Assembly (NCBI GenBank): GCA_964016875.1
Contig: OZ024727.1
Location: forward strand, 10,382,091 to 10,446,090
Reading direction: 5' to 3'
Origin: Fallopia convolvulus
Taxonomy: Eukaryota; Streptophyta; Magnoliopsida; Caryophyllales; Polygonaceae
Length of the DNA stretch: 64,000 nucleotides
The position numbers were made by a program, and so were the translations under genes. The notes beneath the pieces are model-generated. The model saw nothing but the letters and a program-made list of their open reading frames with translations. It was not told where the DNA came from and did not search any database. Shown here piece by piece: positions 1 to 12,543 of the stretch. Numbering within the stretch: position 1 is the stretch's first letter; each line of letters begins with the position of its first letter.

Positions 1-58
1 CATCATTATAGCCAATATTTAGTGGCTTGGTCAAATTTAATATTGTTTACTTCTACAG

Positions 59-1541
59 GGATCAATACAGACTTTTGTCTTCACCACCATCTATGGTCAA
101 CCAAGAATTTTTAGGCCTACTGGTAAACTGTTTTGTCTTGCATTTGCTAAGGTTTTTTTTGGTGTACTTCAGCTAAGGTAATTTAATATTTTCTATTTAA
201 TGAAAGCATATTGGCATGGTTCAAGCATAAACCTAATGAAAGTATTTGCATATTTTGTACACAAGGCAAGCCATTGGGGGAGGATGTTAATATGGAATTG
301 ATCTAGAAGATCATTAGTTAGGTACAATCTTTTGTGAAGAGAACAGGAAATTTCCATCATTTATTTTGGTTGTATGTCTGGGAGGTGCCAACACTGAGAA
401 GTTCTTTTTTATTGTTTCTTTTTGTGTAAACTCTAGTTTAATCAATTTTTATTAGGCTTAGTTGAACCCAATTTGAGAAGTAACAAGTCCTGAATTTTGA
501 AATTTTATCAAAGTACTTTATCCATACCATACACTGCCCCTGCTTAACCAAATTTAAAGTTATTTTCAGGATTAAACTAGACACATTAGTGACACGAAAC
601 AAACCAAACCCAAAATACAACTGAAATAATTCTGTTCATTTCAGTTAGATGATATTATGATACTAATAGGTAAACCTCTTATTATTGAAGGTGTCAACCG
701 TTTCTACTACATGTGTTTGAATGACCTATTAGCTTTTGGTGGGGGAGGCAAGTTTGCATTATCTATGGAAGAAGATCTGTAAGTTTATATATTCAATCAT
801 TTTCTTGTGCTTGAAACTTCTCCTGCGAGCATCTATTTAATTTACGTTGTCTTTGAAAAGGTTAAATGGAAGCAGTGGACCATGCGAAACCTTTGGGAAT
901 GAATGCTTAGCCAATGATTCAGACTTTGAATTGAAAAACGTTGAGGTAATCCTATCACATCTGGGTTCTTGATACTGAACTTTTCTTATATGTTAAGTCT
1001 TGGTTTGATATTCTCCCTTGTCAAACCAGAGATGATTTTGATAAGGTTATAAAGATTAGGTGTGATGAATAGAGAGAAAAAAGTTAATAAGGTCCACAAA
1101 TTGAAATGTTGGTAGTAAACATTTGACAAAAGTAATTGCATCTGGTATGGTACTTCAACTTGATATAAGTATATATTCAACTCATGGAACGAACTAATTA
1201 TATTTCCAGAACTATTCCGTCTGGATCTTGATGTTTTTTTCTGGTCAAGTCTTCAAATCTGTCAAAATAGGGTTTGTTTGGTAAATGGATAGCTTACATT
1301 TTCAACTCTTATTTCTTTGAAACTGGGATGTTTGTGTTGATAATTGGAAGAGTTCTTGCGACATTCTTATCTTTGAATTGCAAATCTGTTTGGTTGTAGC
1401 AAGTAACATAGTAGTAATGCATGGCTTTAATTATGTGGATGATGCTGTTTTCCTTATTTCTTTTTACAATAAAATTCTGATTCCATTCTTTTCTTCTTTG
1501 TACAGCTTTGGGGATTTACGCATCTGTCACGATACCTTTGA
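59..1541 (+). CDS. TLD-domain protein, 3' part (5' end outside window)
   Basis: Four exons can be joined in frame: 59-122, 691-778, 861-945 and 1506-1541, all with AG/GT borders, 273 nt in total, ending in TGA. The translation carries the end of a TLD domain: a segment reading QTFVFTTIYGQPRIFRPTG, then VNRFYYMC, an AFGGGGKFAL glycine run, the SSGPCETFGN motif and FELKNVELWGF near the C-terminus. TLD proteins are linked to oxidative-stress resistance and, in animals, to V-ATPase regulation. The plant members are poorly studied and some are predicted to be nucleolar. The N-terminal part, which would tell which plant TLD subgroup this is, lies left of the window. No frameshift or stop is seen in the visible part. 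The family call is firm; the role is inferred from the domain only. Confidence 0.85.
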
Positions 1542-3252
1542 TGACGCAGATCCATGATCCATGATCTTTGTGTACTTTGTTGTTGATGCTCTGTTGTAAC
1601 ATCATCTTTATGTAATCTTATCAAATGATTTGTCTTCATATTAGTATAAGCTTGCTTCGTATCAAAAAAAAAAAAAAAAACTCCCAAAATTCATTCGTTT
1701 TACTTGTTAGATTTGCTTGGGGGTAATTAAGTGTAATATCGTTTATGCTTTTAATGAATGTGGCTTAAGTTAAATACTGTTATGCTCGGCTTATGCTTTA
1801 TGATTGAGTCTTACAATTTGTTGAATCCTCAACCCGAGTAATCCTTGTGCCTCTTCAGTCCGCCGTGACTCCTCATCTGTGAGCCCGGAATTACAACTAT
1901 CCCTTGTTCATTCGGTTTATGTCGGCCACATAGTATAGTATCCTTTTAGTTTGAAATACTTGAGATGTTCTTATGATCAGTTTATTGGTATTTCTGACCT
2001 ATGTTTTAATAAAATAAGATAAGTACGTTAAGCCAAATTATTATCTTTTAATTAAACTTGAATCCAAACATAGTAATTTAACGGTCTCAAGACTCTCATT
2101 TAGATCAGATATCAGATGGTACGTAATGGCATCCAATACAAAATGTAAAATGTAGTGTTGATTTGAGCACAAGTGCTGAGGTCTTGACCGGCTGAACTAT
2201 GCGCCATGTCCGGAATAAGTTCTCGTTTGAATTCTCCTTTACCTTCCCGTCGGACAAAATAAAATATTTTTTTTTCTTATTACTCAATAGCAAAAAGTTT
2301 TTTAAAAAAAAAAACTCAATATGTAAAGCAATAGTTAAATTTTTATCTAAGTCATCTTCTCTCTATTGGATTAAGCCACTCGCAAACCATTTTTCATGAG
2401 CTAGAAATTTATCACCAACTTTATTTTATTTCTTAAAAAATAAAAAGTCGGCCAAACCTTCGACCCCCCTCGGCCCTACCTCCCCCAAAAGTAAACCGAA
2501 AAGTATTTTTATTACAAAAAAGTAACCCAAAATTTTTAAAAACTGAATGGGACCTTGAGCTTCGGAGGAAGACCAGAACGTGCAAAAATGGAAGCGGATG
2601 CAACTCCTCAACCCATCCCAACGCCACAAACGCAATCGCCATTTCTTTCAACTTCTCGCTTTCCATCTTTTATTTTCTTACCAAATCCAACTCCCGTAAT
2701 ATTTTCTTCTCTCTGATTCATCATACTTTGCCCTAGATTTCGAACTACTTCAAGGTTGGTCCGTTTCCCTACTACTTACATTTCCTAATTTTACTATCCT
2801 TCTTTCTTTTGATGATCATCTCTGAATGTATATGGATTCTGTTTGAATTCTACGCATCTGAGTACGAAATTTTGGTATGATCATTTGCCGAAGCTGAATT
2901 GTCTTGATTTGAAACCAAGCGAGCCTTCGAATGGCATAATTCACAACTATCACGCGATTTTGTTCTTGGATAATTGTAAATCGTTGCGCAATTGTTTACT
3001 CGTCTTTGTAGATCTGGATCTATTATCAGAATATTTCGTCGTGTTGAAAATAGTTTCTCTAGAAAATCTTTAATGTACTCTTCCAGAAACATTCCGTTAT
3101 ATTACGCATATCTATCGCATTGGCTGATGCTGTATGTTTGTTGTTTAATTTGTTGATTCGCCGACTGAAAATTTCTTTATGGTTTGGGTGATTGACTTTT
3201 GCAATTTTGTGTGATCAGGTTGCTTTTAACTTGAATCGTTGTAGAGAAAAGC
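1542..3252. other. 3' flank of TLD gene, intergenic DNA and 5' leader of VAP gene
   Basis: After the TLD stop, transcript-like sequence runs to an A-run at 1664-1680, which may mark a poly(A) or retroposed end. 1700-2560 is AT-rich with no gene seen. A CT-rich stretch from about 2640 fits the transcribed leader of the VAP gene. A leader exon appears to end at 2754 (AAG/GTTGGT) and a second leader segment begins at 3219 after TGATCAG, giving a 5' UTR intron of about 464 bp. Short ORFs on both strands here have no recognisable content. Confidence 0.5.
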
Positions 3253-6200
3253 ATGGGTTCGGAACTCGTGGAAATTCAACCTCAAATATTGAGGTTCACA
3301 TGTATGTGTGATCTACAATCTTTCTATTTGCAATATCCCTTTTGCATTTCTAGTTCTAAACTTTGTAATTTGAACTCTTGACTGGAATATGCCTTCTTTT
3401 CTTTCTTTTTTAGTTTTTTTGGTGTAAAGCTTGCTTTTCATATACTGCATTTCTTTTTCTTTCCTTTTTCCGGTTTTCAACTTTTTAATTTTGATTACTT
3501 AATGTAGATGGAAAATGTTCAAGCAGTGTAGCCACAGATATGACAACCTTTAATCTTAAACATCTTATGTGCATTTTCATATTGTTCACTGACATAGAAG
3601 AGGGTAACTATATGCTTGTAAGACATGGGGGTTCTAGGGGAAAGTTGAGTTATATATTCATTTTGGATGACCGTGGAGGATTTTAGTGTTTTTTTGCAGA
3701 CATACAGAATAAGGAGAGCTGAGACTGTCTATTTAAGATCCTAGTCTAGTATAACTACAAGTCACTCTTATCCTTAATGTGTGGGTTTTTTTTCATCCAG
3801 TTGAATTGAAGAAACAGAGTTCATGCACAATTCAGCTTACCAATAAAACTGAGCAATTTGTTGCTTTCAAGGTGGAGTTTCTTTTCACTTTATCACACTA
3901 TATATATTGATCATATATATATTGATCAGCTATGCAATAATGAGCTTCTTCCTCTCTCTTTCTTTTCTTTTGCCTTTTATCCTGTATGTGGGTACAAAAT
4001 TGGAAGAGCATTGCTAAGAGAGAACGAACCATGTCTACAACAATAACTACATTTTTTATACCTGCACTTAAGTTTAATTTCTCACTGTTAATTTAGAATG
4101 GTGTCCTGTATGACTTAAAGAGTTCGTGTGCCATTTTCTTAATTTTAAGGTTTGACTGGAAAAGAAAATGCAATTGCTTATGACCTATGCCATGGTATTC
4201 TCATATAGATAATTGTCCTAACTTAAGTTTTATTGCAGGTCAAGACAACATCCCCAAAGAAGTACTGTGTGAAACCTAATGTAGGTGTAATCAAGCCGAG
4301 GGGGAAATCTGATTTTACAGGTATCTACATACAATAAACCACTACATGCTATTATGCATTAAACCACCTCCCCCAATAGAAATGGTGGTTGAATATAATT
4401 TTCAGTGCCTGGGTGCCAGGAATTTTGGTGCTTGCTTTTTCACTTTCCTGGCAGATCCATTATTCATCATATCTTTCTTTCATATATATAATACTCTTTT
4501 ATTCACTTTAATTATGTTGGTGTAAGGTGTAGGATATGAAACTAGTGAATAAATGGATTGCTAGAGTCACTAATTAACCAGAATATTTGAATTGTCATAT
4601 CCCATACAACTCAAATTCAGCTCTCTTTTTGTGGCTACTTATTGGCTGGAATAGGGAAAAAACTTATGTCTGAATATTTTGATCTGAAGTTTAAGCTTTG
4701 AAGGTCTTAATAAGGTAAGATCTAAAAAATTTAATGAAAAACAAGCTTAGAATGTTTTTTCCGAGGTTACAAGACAAATACAAGAAACCTCTACCATGAT
4801 TTTTTTTTTCTGACTTGCTGCCAAATGTAGAAAACTTATGGTGTGAAATGGTGTTTTGTATTTCAAATGTAAGAATGCCTTATTTCTCTATGTCTATCTA
4901 TACTGTCCGTTCCACGTGGTAGTTTTTATTTTCTATATTTTTTCACCTTTCTGCATCATAAAGCTTATTCTCTGGCTATATTATTTTATCACAGTGATCA
5001 TGCAGGCACAAAACTCGGCTCCCCCAGATTTGCTATGCAAGGATAAGTTTCTTGTTCAAAGTACAATTGTTGCATTTGGATTAACAGAAGAGAACATTAC
5101 ATCAGATATGGTAAGACATACTGTGCATTTTTTGTTGCAGAAATATGGAAGAGGGCATACTTATCGTTTACATTGTGCAGTTTGTTAAAGATCCCAGTAA
5201 ACATATACATGAGAAAAAGCTAAAGGTGATCCTTGTGAACCCTCCAATCTCTACTGAGCCTCCTCTTGTGCTGCCGGTTAATGTTGTACAAAAACAAGAT
5301 TACTTGTCTGATACTCCTACTCAAAAGGATAAAACACCCGGCGGGCATGAAAACCTCGTTTCATCTCATAAGGTGAATCTGACTTCTTAAATACATAGTA
5401 ATTTGTTTATAAGTTTAGTTGGGTTCATTCCCCAAAACATATACTGCTGAATTTATATCCCAGTTAGATTATCTCCTTAACCAGTTTCAGCATTAATGAT
5501 CAAGATTGAAGAATGCTTGGATTATTGATTCCTTATTATTTATTCTCTCTTTCTGGAAACAATAAAGGACGGGGAAGGAGCTCAACCTGCAAAGCATATA
5601 GAAGAAATTAGATTGACCAAAGATGCAGAAACCAAACACGATGAAGATGCAGAAGAGCTGAGGACGGCTAAACATGTTGATTCCAGAGAGTATGGAAAGG
5701 CATTTGAGGACAAGATACAGCTTGCTGAAACAGATTCAAAATTTGGAAAGGAAGTTGACGACCTGTCACTGAAGCTATATGATTTGGGATCTAAGTTAGC
5801 TGAGGTGAGCCTTTCCTCTTGTGAATACGACTTTATAGGCATCATGTCTCTAGTTTATAGAGACATGCATTCGTATTCCCTCTGTTTGCTTATATTGGAG
5901 GTGTACTGCAACTCTGTGATTTCTAATTTCATTTCACGAATATTCTACACCAAACCGTTCGACAAAAGTATTAATTATAATCTTTCCGTAGGCTGAGAAA
6001 GCTGTTTCACAGCTAACAGAGGAGCAAAGCCGAGTCATGCTTGAGAAGGAAATGCTTGAGCATGAGCTGGTAACTTCTCTCCCTTCCTCCAAACCCCTAT
6101 ATCTTGCCTGCATAGAGAACTATGTGTGTAAGATTTTCTTGCAAATTTGTTCATGATAAATTTGTATGGGGGTTGTTCTTGTGCAGGAATTGGCAAGGAG

Positions 6201-6303
6201 TAAAAGCATTATAAAAAGGGTTTATATGGGCTACCCATTGCTCTATGTATGGATGGTTGGAATCTGCAGTCTAACTTTTGGATTTCTTGTGCATCATCAG
6301 TAA
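3253..6303 (+). CDS. VAP27: VAP27-type vesicle-associated membrane protein (VAMP-associated protein)
   Basis: Eight coding exons join in frame: 3253-3301, 3801-3871, 4239-4320, 4995-5110, 5181-5372, 5568-5804, 5992-6069 and 6187-6303 (942 nt, 313 aa). Residues 1 to about 130 form the MSP domain: MGSELVEIQPQILRFTFELK, TNKTEQFVAFKVKTTSPKKY, PNVGVIKPRG and IMQAQNSAPPDLLCKDKFL are typical plant VAP blocks. This domain binds FFAT motifs of partner proteins. An acidic linker and a predicted coiled coil (about 200-275) follow. The protein ends in a tail anchor (about residues 291-308, YPLLYVWMVGICSLTFGFLV) that would hold it in the ER membrane. Plant VAP27 proteins work at ER-plasma membrane contact sites and in endocytosis. 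The long linker and the C-terminal anchor fit the longer plant subgroup. All borders are GT-AG and no lesion is seen. The start is the only Met in frame before the MSP domain. Confidence 0.93.
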
Positions 6304-7274
6304 GAATAGTATGGCTTTCGGAATTCTCACAATTTAACCTGGAACAGGTTTGGTCATTATTACATCATAGTATTTTTGTCTGCTCAACATAGGGTGGAAA
6401 TTTGTATATGTTACTGAGAAACCTCACCTAAAGTGTTCCATTCTTCTAGCAATATGTGATTTTTCCATGAGGTTCATTTTGTTCTACATTACTTGATTAT
6501 GTGATGTTCATTTGTAAATATGTTGAGAATTGTCAGCCTGTGATTTCACTTTTGGAGCAAGTTCTTGTTGTTTTGGGTCAGACTATAAAGAAGTAAAGAA
6601 AAAAGGTTTCTAAAAGATCCTAAGATTGAGATGTGTGATGCCCTTAAGGTATACTTATTTTCCCTCTTTTTCCATAGATTACTCCTGAATGAGATGGTAT
6701 GAAAGTATCATGCCATTTTATTGTAAATGATGGTAGGACCTAGAATTGAATACGTGGTGTGAGTTTGACATATCATGTGAAGTGTGCAGCTTTTACGAGT
6801 TCAATGCTTGGGTTTATTGGCTTTGCAGATAATCTTGTACTGTAATTCATTGTTACCCTACGGAATTAGTTTAATTTGTTTGTTTTGTTGTGATGACCAC
6901 TTGCCCATAAGAATCCAAACGGAGACCTCATGATATTACTCTGAAAGCTTTAGTGTTTTACTAGATGTCCGAACGCAATTGATTACATTTGTTACCATAC
7001 GTTAAAAATGATTTGTTTCGTTTTATAAAATTATGTTTCGGGGGTAGTATATCATTAAGAGTAATGATGTCAGATGTGCACATGGCGTGAGGGCGACATG
7101 GCAGCTTCAAATAATGTACACACGAGTGACTGAAAATGATCTTTTAATAGCTACAATAATTAGGATGCATCTTTTCATAACAGTTAGTTAGGAATGGGTA
7201 GCCCCTCGTTAAAGTCTCGTTGCAGCTCAAAGATGGGTACGAGGATATAGAAACAAAATTTCACTGCAGAGACA
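6304..7274. other. 3' flank of VAP gene and intergenic DNA
   Basis: The first 300-500 bp after the VAP stop look like 3' UTR (T-rich, no ORF). Beyond about 6900 I see nothing recognisable up to the LINE tail at 7275. Confidence 0.4.
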
Positions 7275-7559
7275 TTTTTTTTTTGGTCATCAAATGGGGC
7301 AAGCCCCTGCTAGCAGGTCACTAATACAACTTGGAGAGTTGGATTAGCTAAAGCATCAGCTACATGGTTGGATTCAGAACATGGCCAATTCGGACTTCCC
7401 AATTTCCAGCAGCAATTAGGTGCATGCATTGATCGATAAGAAAGAAATCCGGATGTGGCCCCAACGACTCAGCAGCATTAAGGAGGTTGACCGCTACTAA
7501 TGAATCCGACTCAATCAGTAGCTGTTGAATACCCTGCCTCATTGCCATTTGAAGACCAT
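7275..7559 (-). mobile_element. 5'-truncated LINE 3' end, RNase H C-terminal part
   Basis: On the minus strand this reads as the C-terminal half of a plant LINE RNase H domain (RVT_3 type): NGLQMAMRQGIQQ, LLIESDSLVAVNLLN, GNWEVRIGHV, then ESNHVADALANPTLQ in another frame, followed by a stop and an A-tail (plus-strand T-run 7275-7284). One base is missing between IGHV and ESNHVADAL, so the copy is broken. A few more LINE bases seem to lie right of 9138, because an LTR element (7560-9133) has inserted into it. It is a dead retroposed fragment. Confidence 0.75.
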
Positions 7560-7900
7560 TGCTAGGAAAGCATATATTGTTTATTCTAGAATAAGGAAAA
7601 GATAGTTGGTATTATTAGGTTTATTAATTTATAAGGTTATTTATAAGGATTATTGATTTATAAGGATATATTAAGTCGTCTTGGGCAGTAAGTTAGGTTA
7701 GGAGGTGCTTTTACTATAAATTTTGATAAGATTATTTTAGGAGGATTATCCATAAAAGTAAGAAATAGTTTGGGGTCTGGCCTTGGACTCTAGGAAGAGA
7801 TCTTCCTAAGAGAAGTTTTGTAATCTCCTTCGTGGAGATTTTTTGGAAATAAAGCTAAGTATTCTATTTTATTCAGCAATCTCTAATTCACTCTCTATCA
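7560..7900 (+). repeat. 5' LTR of small gag-only element
   Basis: It begins TGCTAGGAAAG and ends near CTCTATCA. It is clearly homologous to 8785-9133 with scattered substitutions. The sequence after it (ACCTGGTGACGATGG) is in the primer-binding position, but I do not recognise the tRNA. Confidence 0.8.
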
Positions 7901-8784
7901 ACCTGGTGACGATGGCAATGGTTAGCATGGATAGGGCAAGTACTGAAATGGGTTCATTGGCTAGGATAGCAACGACCCCAATTTTCATGGGAGGATTTAA
8001 AATCAGAACTCGTCAAGAGATTTTTGGGCACAGATGCTACAAATCGGTTTGAGCATTTGAGTTTGTTGAAGCAAACATGAACGGTGGATGATTTTGTGGA
8101 TGAACTGATCGCTTGTGCATCTCATACTCAGGGATTAGGCAATGAGCAGTTGTTGGGGGTACTTCTTAATTGGTAGGAATTCAACCAAAAATCAGGGTGG
8201 ATTTACAGACCTTTGAAGCATCGAAATTATTTGCCGCCATGGAGGGGGCTCGACGGGTAGAAAGCAAGCTGAATTTTGAGAGAGGACTAAGGAGGGGCCC
8301 TTGGAAATGGGTTGCAGCGAGTCTGGGCTCAGGCTTACGAGATAGGGAACAAAAGGAGGTAGTAAGTTCCAGCCCATCTACGTCATTTTACAAGGGGCCA
8401 GGGGACAAGCCCAATCTCGATCAGCTTAATGGGTTGTCATCATCACCAGTTTCATCATGAGCAAGTAATACGACGGGAACATGGCCGCGATACACCAAAT
8501 CTTTGACATTCTCGAAGATTAGAGAATTAAGGGCTTGATGGTTGTGTTTCAAGTGTCGTCAACCTTACTCCCCTATACACAAATGTTCCGAGAAGGTGTT
8601 CAAGTTAGTGGAGATCCTAGATGAAGAAATCCATAGTGTTAGGGTAGATTTGGATATGATTTAGATCAGAGAAATTGAAGATCCAAGGGGTGGACAGAAG
8701 TGGGATTTGGAACTACAATGACTTAAAGAATTAGTTTCCTTAGTCTAGCGTTGTGGACAAGGTTTGTTTTGATGGGGGTGGTAT

Positions 8785-9133
8785 TGTTAGGAAAACATAT
8801 ATCGTTTATTTTAGAATAAGGAAAGGATAGTTGGTATTATTAGGTTTATTAATTTATAAGGTTATTTATAAAGATTATTGATTTATAAGGATATATTAAG
8901 TTGTCTTGGGCAGTAAGTTAGGTTAGGAGGTGCTTTTAATATAAATCTTGATAAGATTGTTTTAGGAGGGTTATCCATAAAAATAAGAAATAGTTTCGGG
9001 CATGGCCTTGGGCTCTAGGAAGAGATCTTCCTAAGGGAAGTTTTGTAATCTCCTTCGTGGAGATTTTTTGGAAATAATGCTAAGTATTCTATTTTATTCA
9101 ACAATCTCTAATTTAGTCTCTATCAATCCAACA
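8785..9133 (+). repeat. 3' LTR of small gag-only element
   Basis: It starts TGTTAGGAAAAC right after a G-rich polypurine-like stretch (GATGGGGGTGG) and ends CCAACA. The ACCAT target duplication follows at 9134-9138. Confidence 0.8.
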
Positions 9134-9149
9134 ACCATTGATTGATTCG

Positions 9150-9943
9150 TAGTATTGAGAGTTTTGAGGGATAATGAACATGTTTTTATAATATGTGAAT
9201 GTTATATTGCGCGCGCACACACATAGTGTCTTGAGATACATTTAAATTTGAAATGCGGAAGAACAAAGTGGATCTAGAACGAACAGAATCGAAGCACAAA
9301 CAACTCAAACAAAAGATTTTATTAAGCTTTTGAGCCTCAATCGAAATGCCAAGATCACAAGGGGAATCAAAGAGAGCAAAGAGAACAGAAACAAAATATG
9401 CAATTGAGAGAGAGATTCAAAGTGAGAAATGCACAAATCGAACTAATCGACCAACAACGAAGGTCTCCAAGGTGCACTCTCATTCTCTCTTCCCAAGTTT
9501 GGATTTCAGAGGGAGCTCAAAGAGTCACCGACGACTAGCTCAGGTAAGGAAGCCGAGGAGATTGCTCTCAAGAGGCAAACCCTAGGAAGTTCAAGACTGA
9601 ATCCAACAAGCGGCAAAGGATGAGAAGAAGAGCTTAAGTATGGCTTGTCTCCAACCCTAAACCACAACAACGTCGTTAGAGTAAGTGAAGGGAAGAGGAT
9701 CAGGATCACAACGGGTGTGCAAGTTATTGAGCCATTCGGCTCAGTAACTCACTCATGCGTTTAAGCCCAAAACCACTAACACACACATACACATTATTAC
9801 AATACAAGCCCAAATCAAAACTTGGCAAATTACATATAATAAGAAATCTATTCTACGATTTGTTTACATCAAAAATAAAACTTTTTCCTTGTTTGCATTG
9901 ATCTTGGTCTTATAGCCTTTCTATCACCGGCCCATTCACCCTC
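9150..9943 (-). repeat. LTR of decayed Copia element (minus strand)
   Basis: On the minus strand a candidate LTR begins TGAATGGGCCGG right after the purine tract GAGGAGGG at the end of the pol reading frame, so it is placed as a 3' LTR. It contains long CT-rich leader-like sequence and an AATAAAA signal near 9320 (seen as TTTTATT on plus). The outer end is uncertain, because no second LTR is present to define it. The value 9150 is where LINE-like sequence seems to resume. Confidence 0.5.
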
Positions 9944-9944
9944 C

Positions 9945-11545
9945 TCAACATTGTTCTGGCTCGATCACATGTAGGAAATCCCTACAAAAGTTGAACTTAT
10001 CAGTTGTGACAATTTTGGTGCCAAAATCTGCGGGATTTTTCTTACCATCTATCTTTTCAACCAAAATGATTTTCTTAGCTACCTTTTGCCTAATGAAATG
10101 GTTCCTCACATCAATATGTTTGGTCCTTTCATGATATATACATAGGATCTTTGCATAAATAAAGAGCACTCTGACTATCCATATGCAATTTGAACATATA
10201 GTTCTTATCTTCAATCTCTCTCAACAAACCTTGGAGCCAAATTGCTTCTTTAGAAGCGTTAGTTGCAGCTACTTGCCGCAGTTGAGGACAAAGCAATAAT
10301 AGACTGTTGTTGAGACTTCCAAGATATGCAATTTGCACACCAGGTATACACATATGAGGTGGTGGACTTTTGATTGTCCTTATTGCTGGCAAAGTTTGAG
10401 TCAACATAGCCATAGAGTTCAGAGGGAGAAGAATGCACACCATAGAGAAAACCAAAGTTGGTAGTACCAGCAATATATCTCAAACAGAATTTCATTGCAT
10501 GGCAATGTTTCTCACAAGGTTCAGCCATATATCTACTCAGAACACTAATGGCAAAGGCAAGATCAGGTCTAGTACAAATCATTGCATACATCACATATCC
10601 AACAACAACATCATAAGGGATAGAACTCATCTTGCCCTCTTCTTCCTTAGAGAAAGGTAGCTTGGCTTTTGTCAAGTCAAGGTGCCCTCCTAAAGGCATG
10701 GAGGAGGGTTTAGTATTCAAAGCATGGAATCTATCTAACACTTTAAGCAAATAATATGTTTGACTAAGCGTGATTTGTTTCTTTGATTTGTCCCTAGTTA
10801 TCTCGATGCCTAGAATCATTTGAGCAATGACCCGGGTCTTTCATGTCAAAGTTCTTTCTAAGAGCCCTTTTCACATCATTAATCTTAGACATGGATTTGC
10901 AAATCAAAAGCATATCATCAACATAGAGTAAGACATAAATGGGAAAATCAGACTTGACATGGTTATAGTACAAACATGAATCATACTTGCTAGGCTGGAA
11001 ACCTAAAAATCTCATGCAATTATCAAACTTTATATTCCACTGTCTAGGTGATTGCTTCAAGCCATATATGGATTTCTTCAACAAGCATACGTGATTAGGC
11101 TTAGAAGGATCAACAAAACCCTTAGATTGTTTCATATATATAGTTTCTTTAAGGTCACCATGCTAAAAAGTTGTTTTAACATCCATTTGCTCAATTTCAA
11201 GGCCATAAAGAGCAGACATAGCAAGCATCAATCTCATGATTTTGTTCTTAGCAACAGGACCAAAAATCTCATGATAATCATCTCCTTCTCTTTGAGAGAA
11301 ACCTTTTGCTACTAACCTAGCCTTGTATATAGGTGGGTCAATAGCAATGGGCCAATGACTCCCTCTTTCAACTTATAAATCCATTTGCAATTAATAATTC
11401 TTGAATTCTTGGGTTTTGGAACCAGAATCCAAGTCTTATTGTCATGCATGGACTTAATTTCCTCTCTCACGGCAGACATCCAAAGACGCATGGCTAAAAT
11501 CTCATCTCAAGGTGCAGAAGTTTGATCTTGGCTGAAGACTAGGAT
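9945..11545 (-). pseudogene. Copia polyprotein remnant: reverse transcriptase and RNase H
   Basis: Minus-strand segments in two or more frames give RT and RNase H of a Copia element. In order they are an RT start near 11490-11340 (WILVPKPKNSRIINCKWIY), YKARLVAKGFSQREGDDYH, a stop in place of a codon near 11165, then CLLKKSIYGLKQSPRQW, the catalytic YVDDM box near 10920-10935, GIEITRDKSKKQITLSQ, LSRYMAEPCEKH, and RNase H ending HERTKHIDVRNHFIRQKV. At least two frameshifts and one stop break it. Gag, protease and integrase are absent: the element is cut at about 11550 where unrelated sequence starts. The residue style resembles the Tork/Tnt1 group, which is an inference. Confidence 0.85.
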
Positions 11546-11555
11546 ATAAGTGTAA

Positions 11556-12538
11556 CACCTCGTCGTTACACCGGGGTGCTACTCGGTAGTAGACCACACC
11601 GGGTACTACCTAGACTAGTCTGACAACAAGTTCATTTGGATCTTGCAAATTGGGCACAATGATAACATATAAAGAAAACATCCAACCTGTATTTAACAAA
11701 TCAAAGTGTGGAAAACATGCCTGACACCCAACCAATATAAATTACAACATCACTTGTAACAAATCTATAGCATCTGACTATCCTTTCTTTACCCAGTACT
11801 ATACATTAAAAAAAAGATACAAGGTAAATAACCATTTTCTCACCCAACAAAACCCAACCCAAATGACACGGCTTTCAACGACTCGTATCATCATTCTTCC
11901 GAGGTTTCAAATGGGTCCCTTGTCCTTAACTATAACTAAAAAAACAAGTCCCCAAAGGGTCAGGTACTATTATAATCTAAACTAGAATCCATATGGTACT
12001 AGTAAGATGTTTAAAAATCAATCAAGTACCTAACACGCACACACACATGCAAGGTTCACATGAATACAACCCATATCAATTCTAAATCCATATTTAACTT
12101 CTTATTGATCACACATACACAAACCACACATCACACATACACATAAGTCCAAACACAACAATACAACCATTCACTCATCGTTCCATTCCATGGCGCTTAT
12201 CAACCCTACGTCCCAGGTGCCGAGGCGCGACCTCCCACCCTTCTCAATTCAACACTTCTAACCATAGGTCAGTCTCCACTGGAGCACTGCTAAAAAAAAC
12301 AGATAGCTTTTATTTTGAAGGGGAACAATTCTTTATCACACGAACCATATGTAGTCGTCACTGCCTCACGAGGACTACGCACATGGCCACGCCGAGAGCG
12401 GTATCAACATAGAGAAAATATTCGAAAACTCCATATCCGATAAAAATCCATTGAAAACCATTTTCACACATATCATTGATATGTTGTGTTTTATACAGCA
12501 TAACTAGGACTTTTTAGTACATCTTTTATAGTATTTTA
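11556..12538. other. Unclassified LTR-like or intergenic sequence, interrupted by solo LTR
   Basis: Starts TGTAACACCTCG at the break with the Copia remnant, which looks like an LTR terminus, and carries no ORF. It may continue beyond the solo LTR at 13672-14100. I cannot find a matching second copy in the window, so the class stays open. Confidence 0.3.
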
Positions 12539-12543
12539 GGCAT

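Larger units (their letters stand above)
7560..9133 (+). mobile_element. Small gag-only (TR-GAG-like) LTR retrotransposon with 5-bp TSD ACCAT
   Basis: Two direct LTR copies, 7560-~7900 and 8785-9133, share most of their length: TGYTAGGAAA at the start, blocks such as GGGCAGTAAGTTAGGTTAGG, and CTCTATCAA near the end. The element is flanked by ACCAT at 7555-7559 and 9134-9138. The 0.9-kb interior holds only decayed Ty3-type gag: a DDFVDELIACASHTQGLGNE stretch near 8090-8145 and a zinc knuckle CFKC..PYSPIHKCSEK near 8537-8590, with stops. No protease, RT or integrase is present. It must have moved using proteins of another element. The outer element at 32890-43596 shares its start and polypurine-side sequence, so the two belong to one family. 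Confidence 0.85.
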
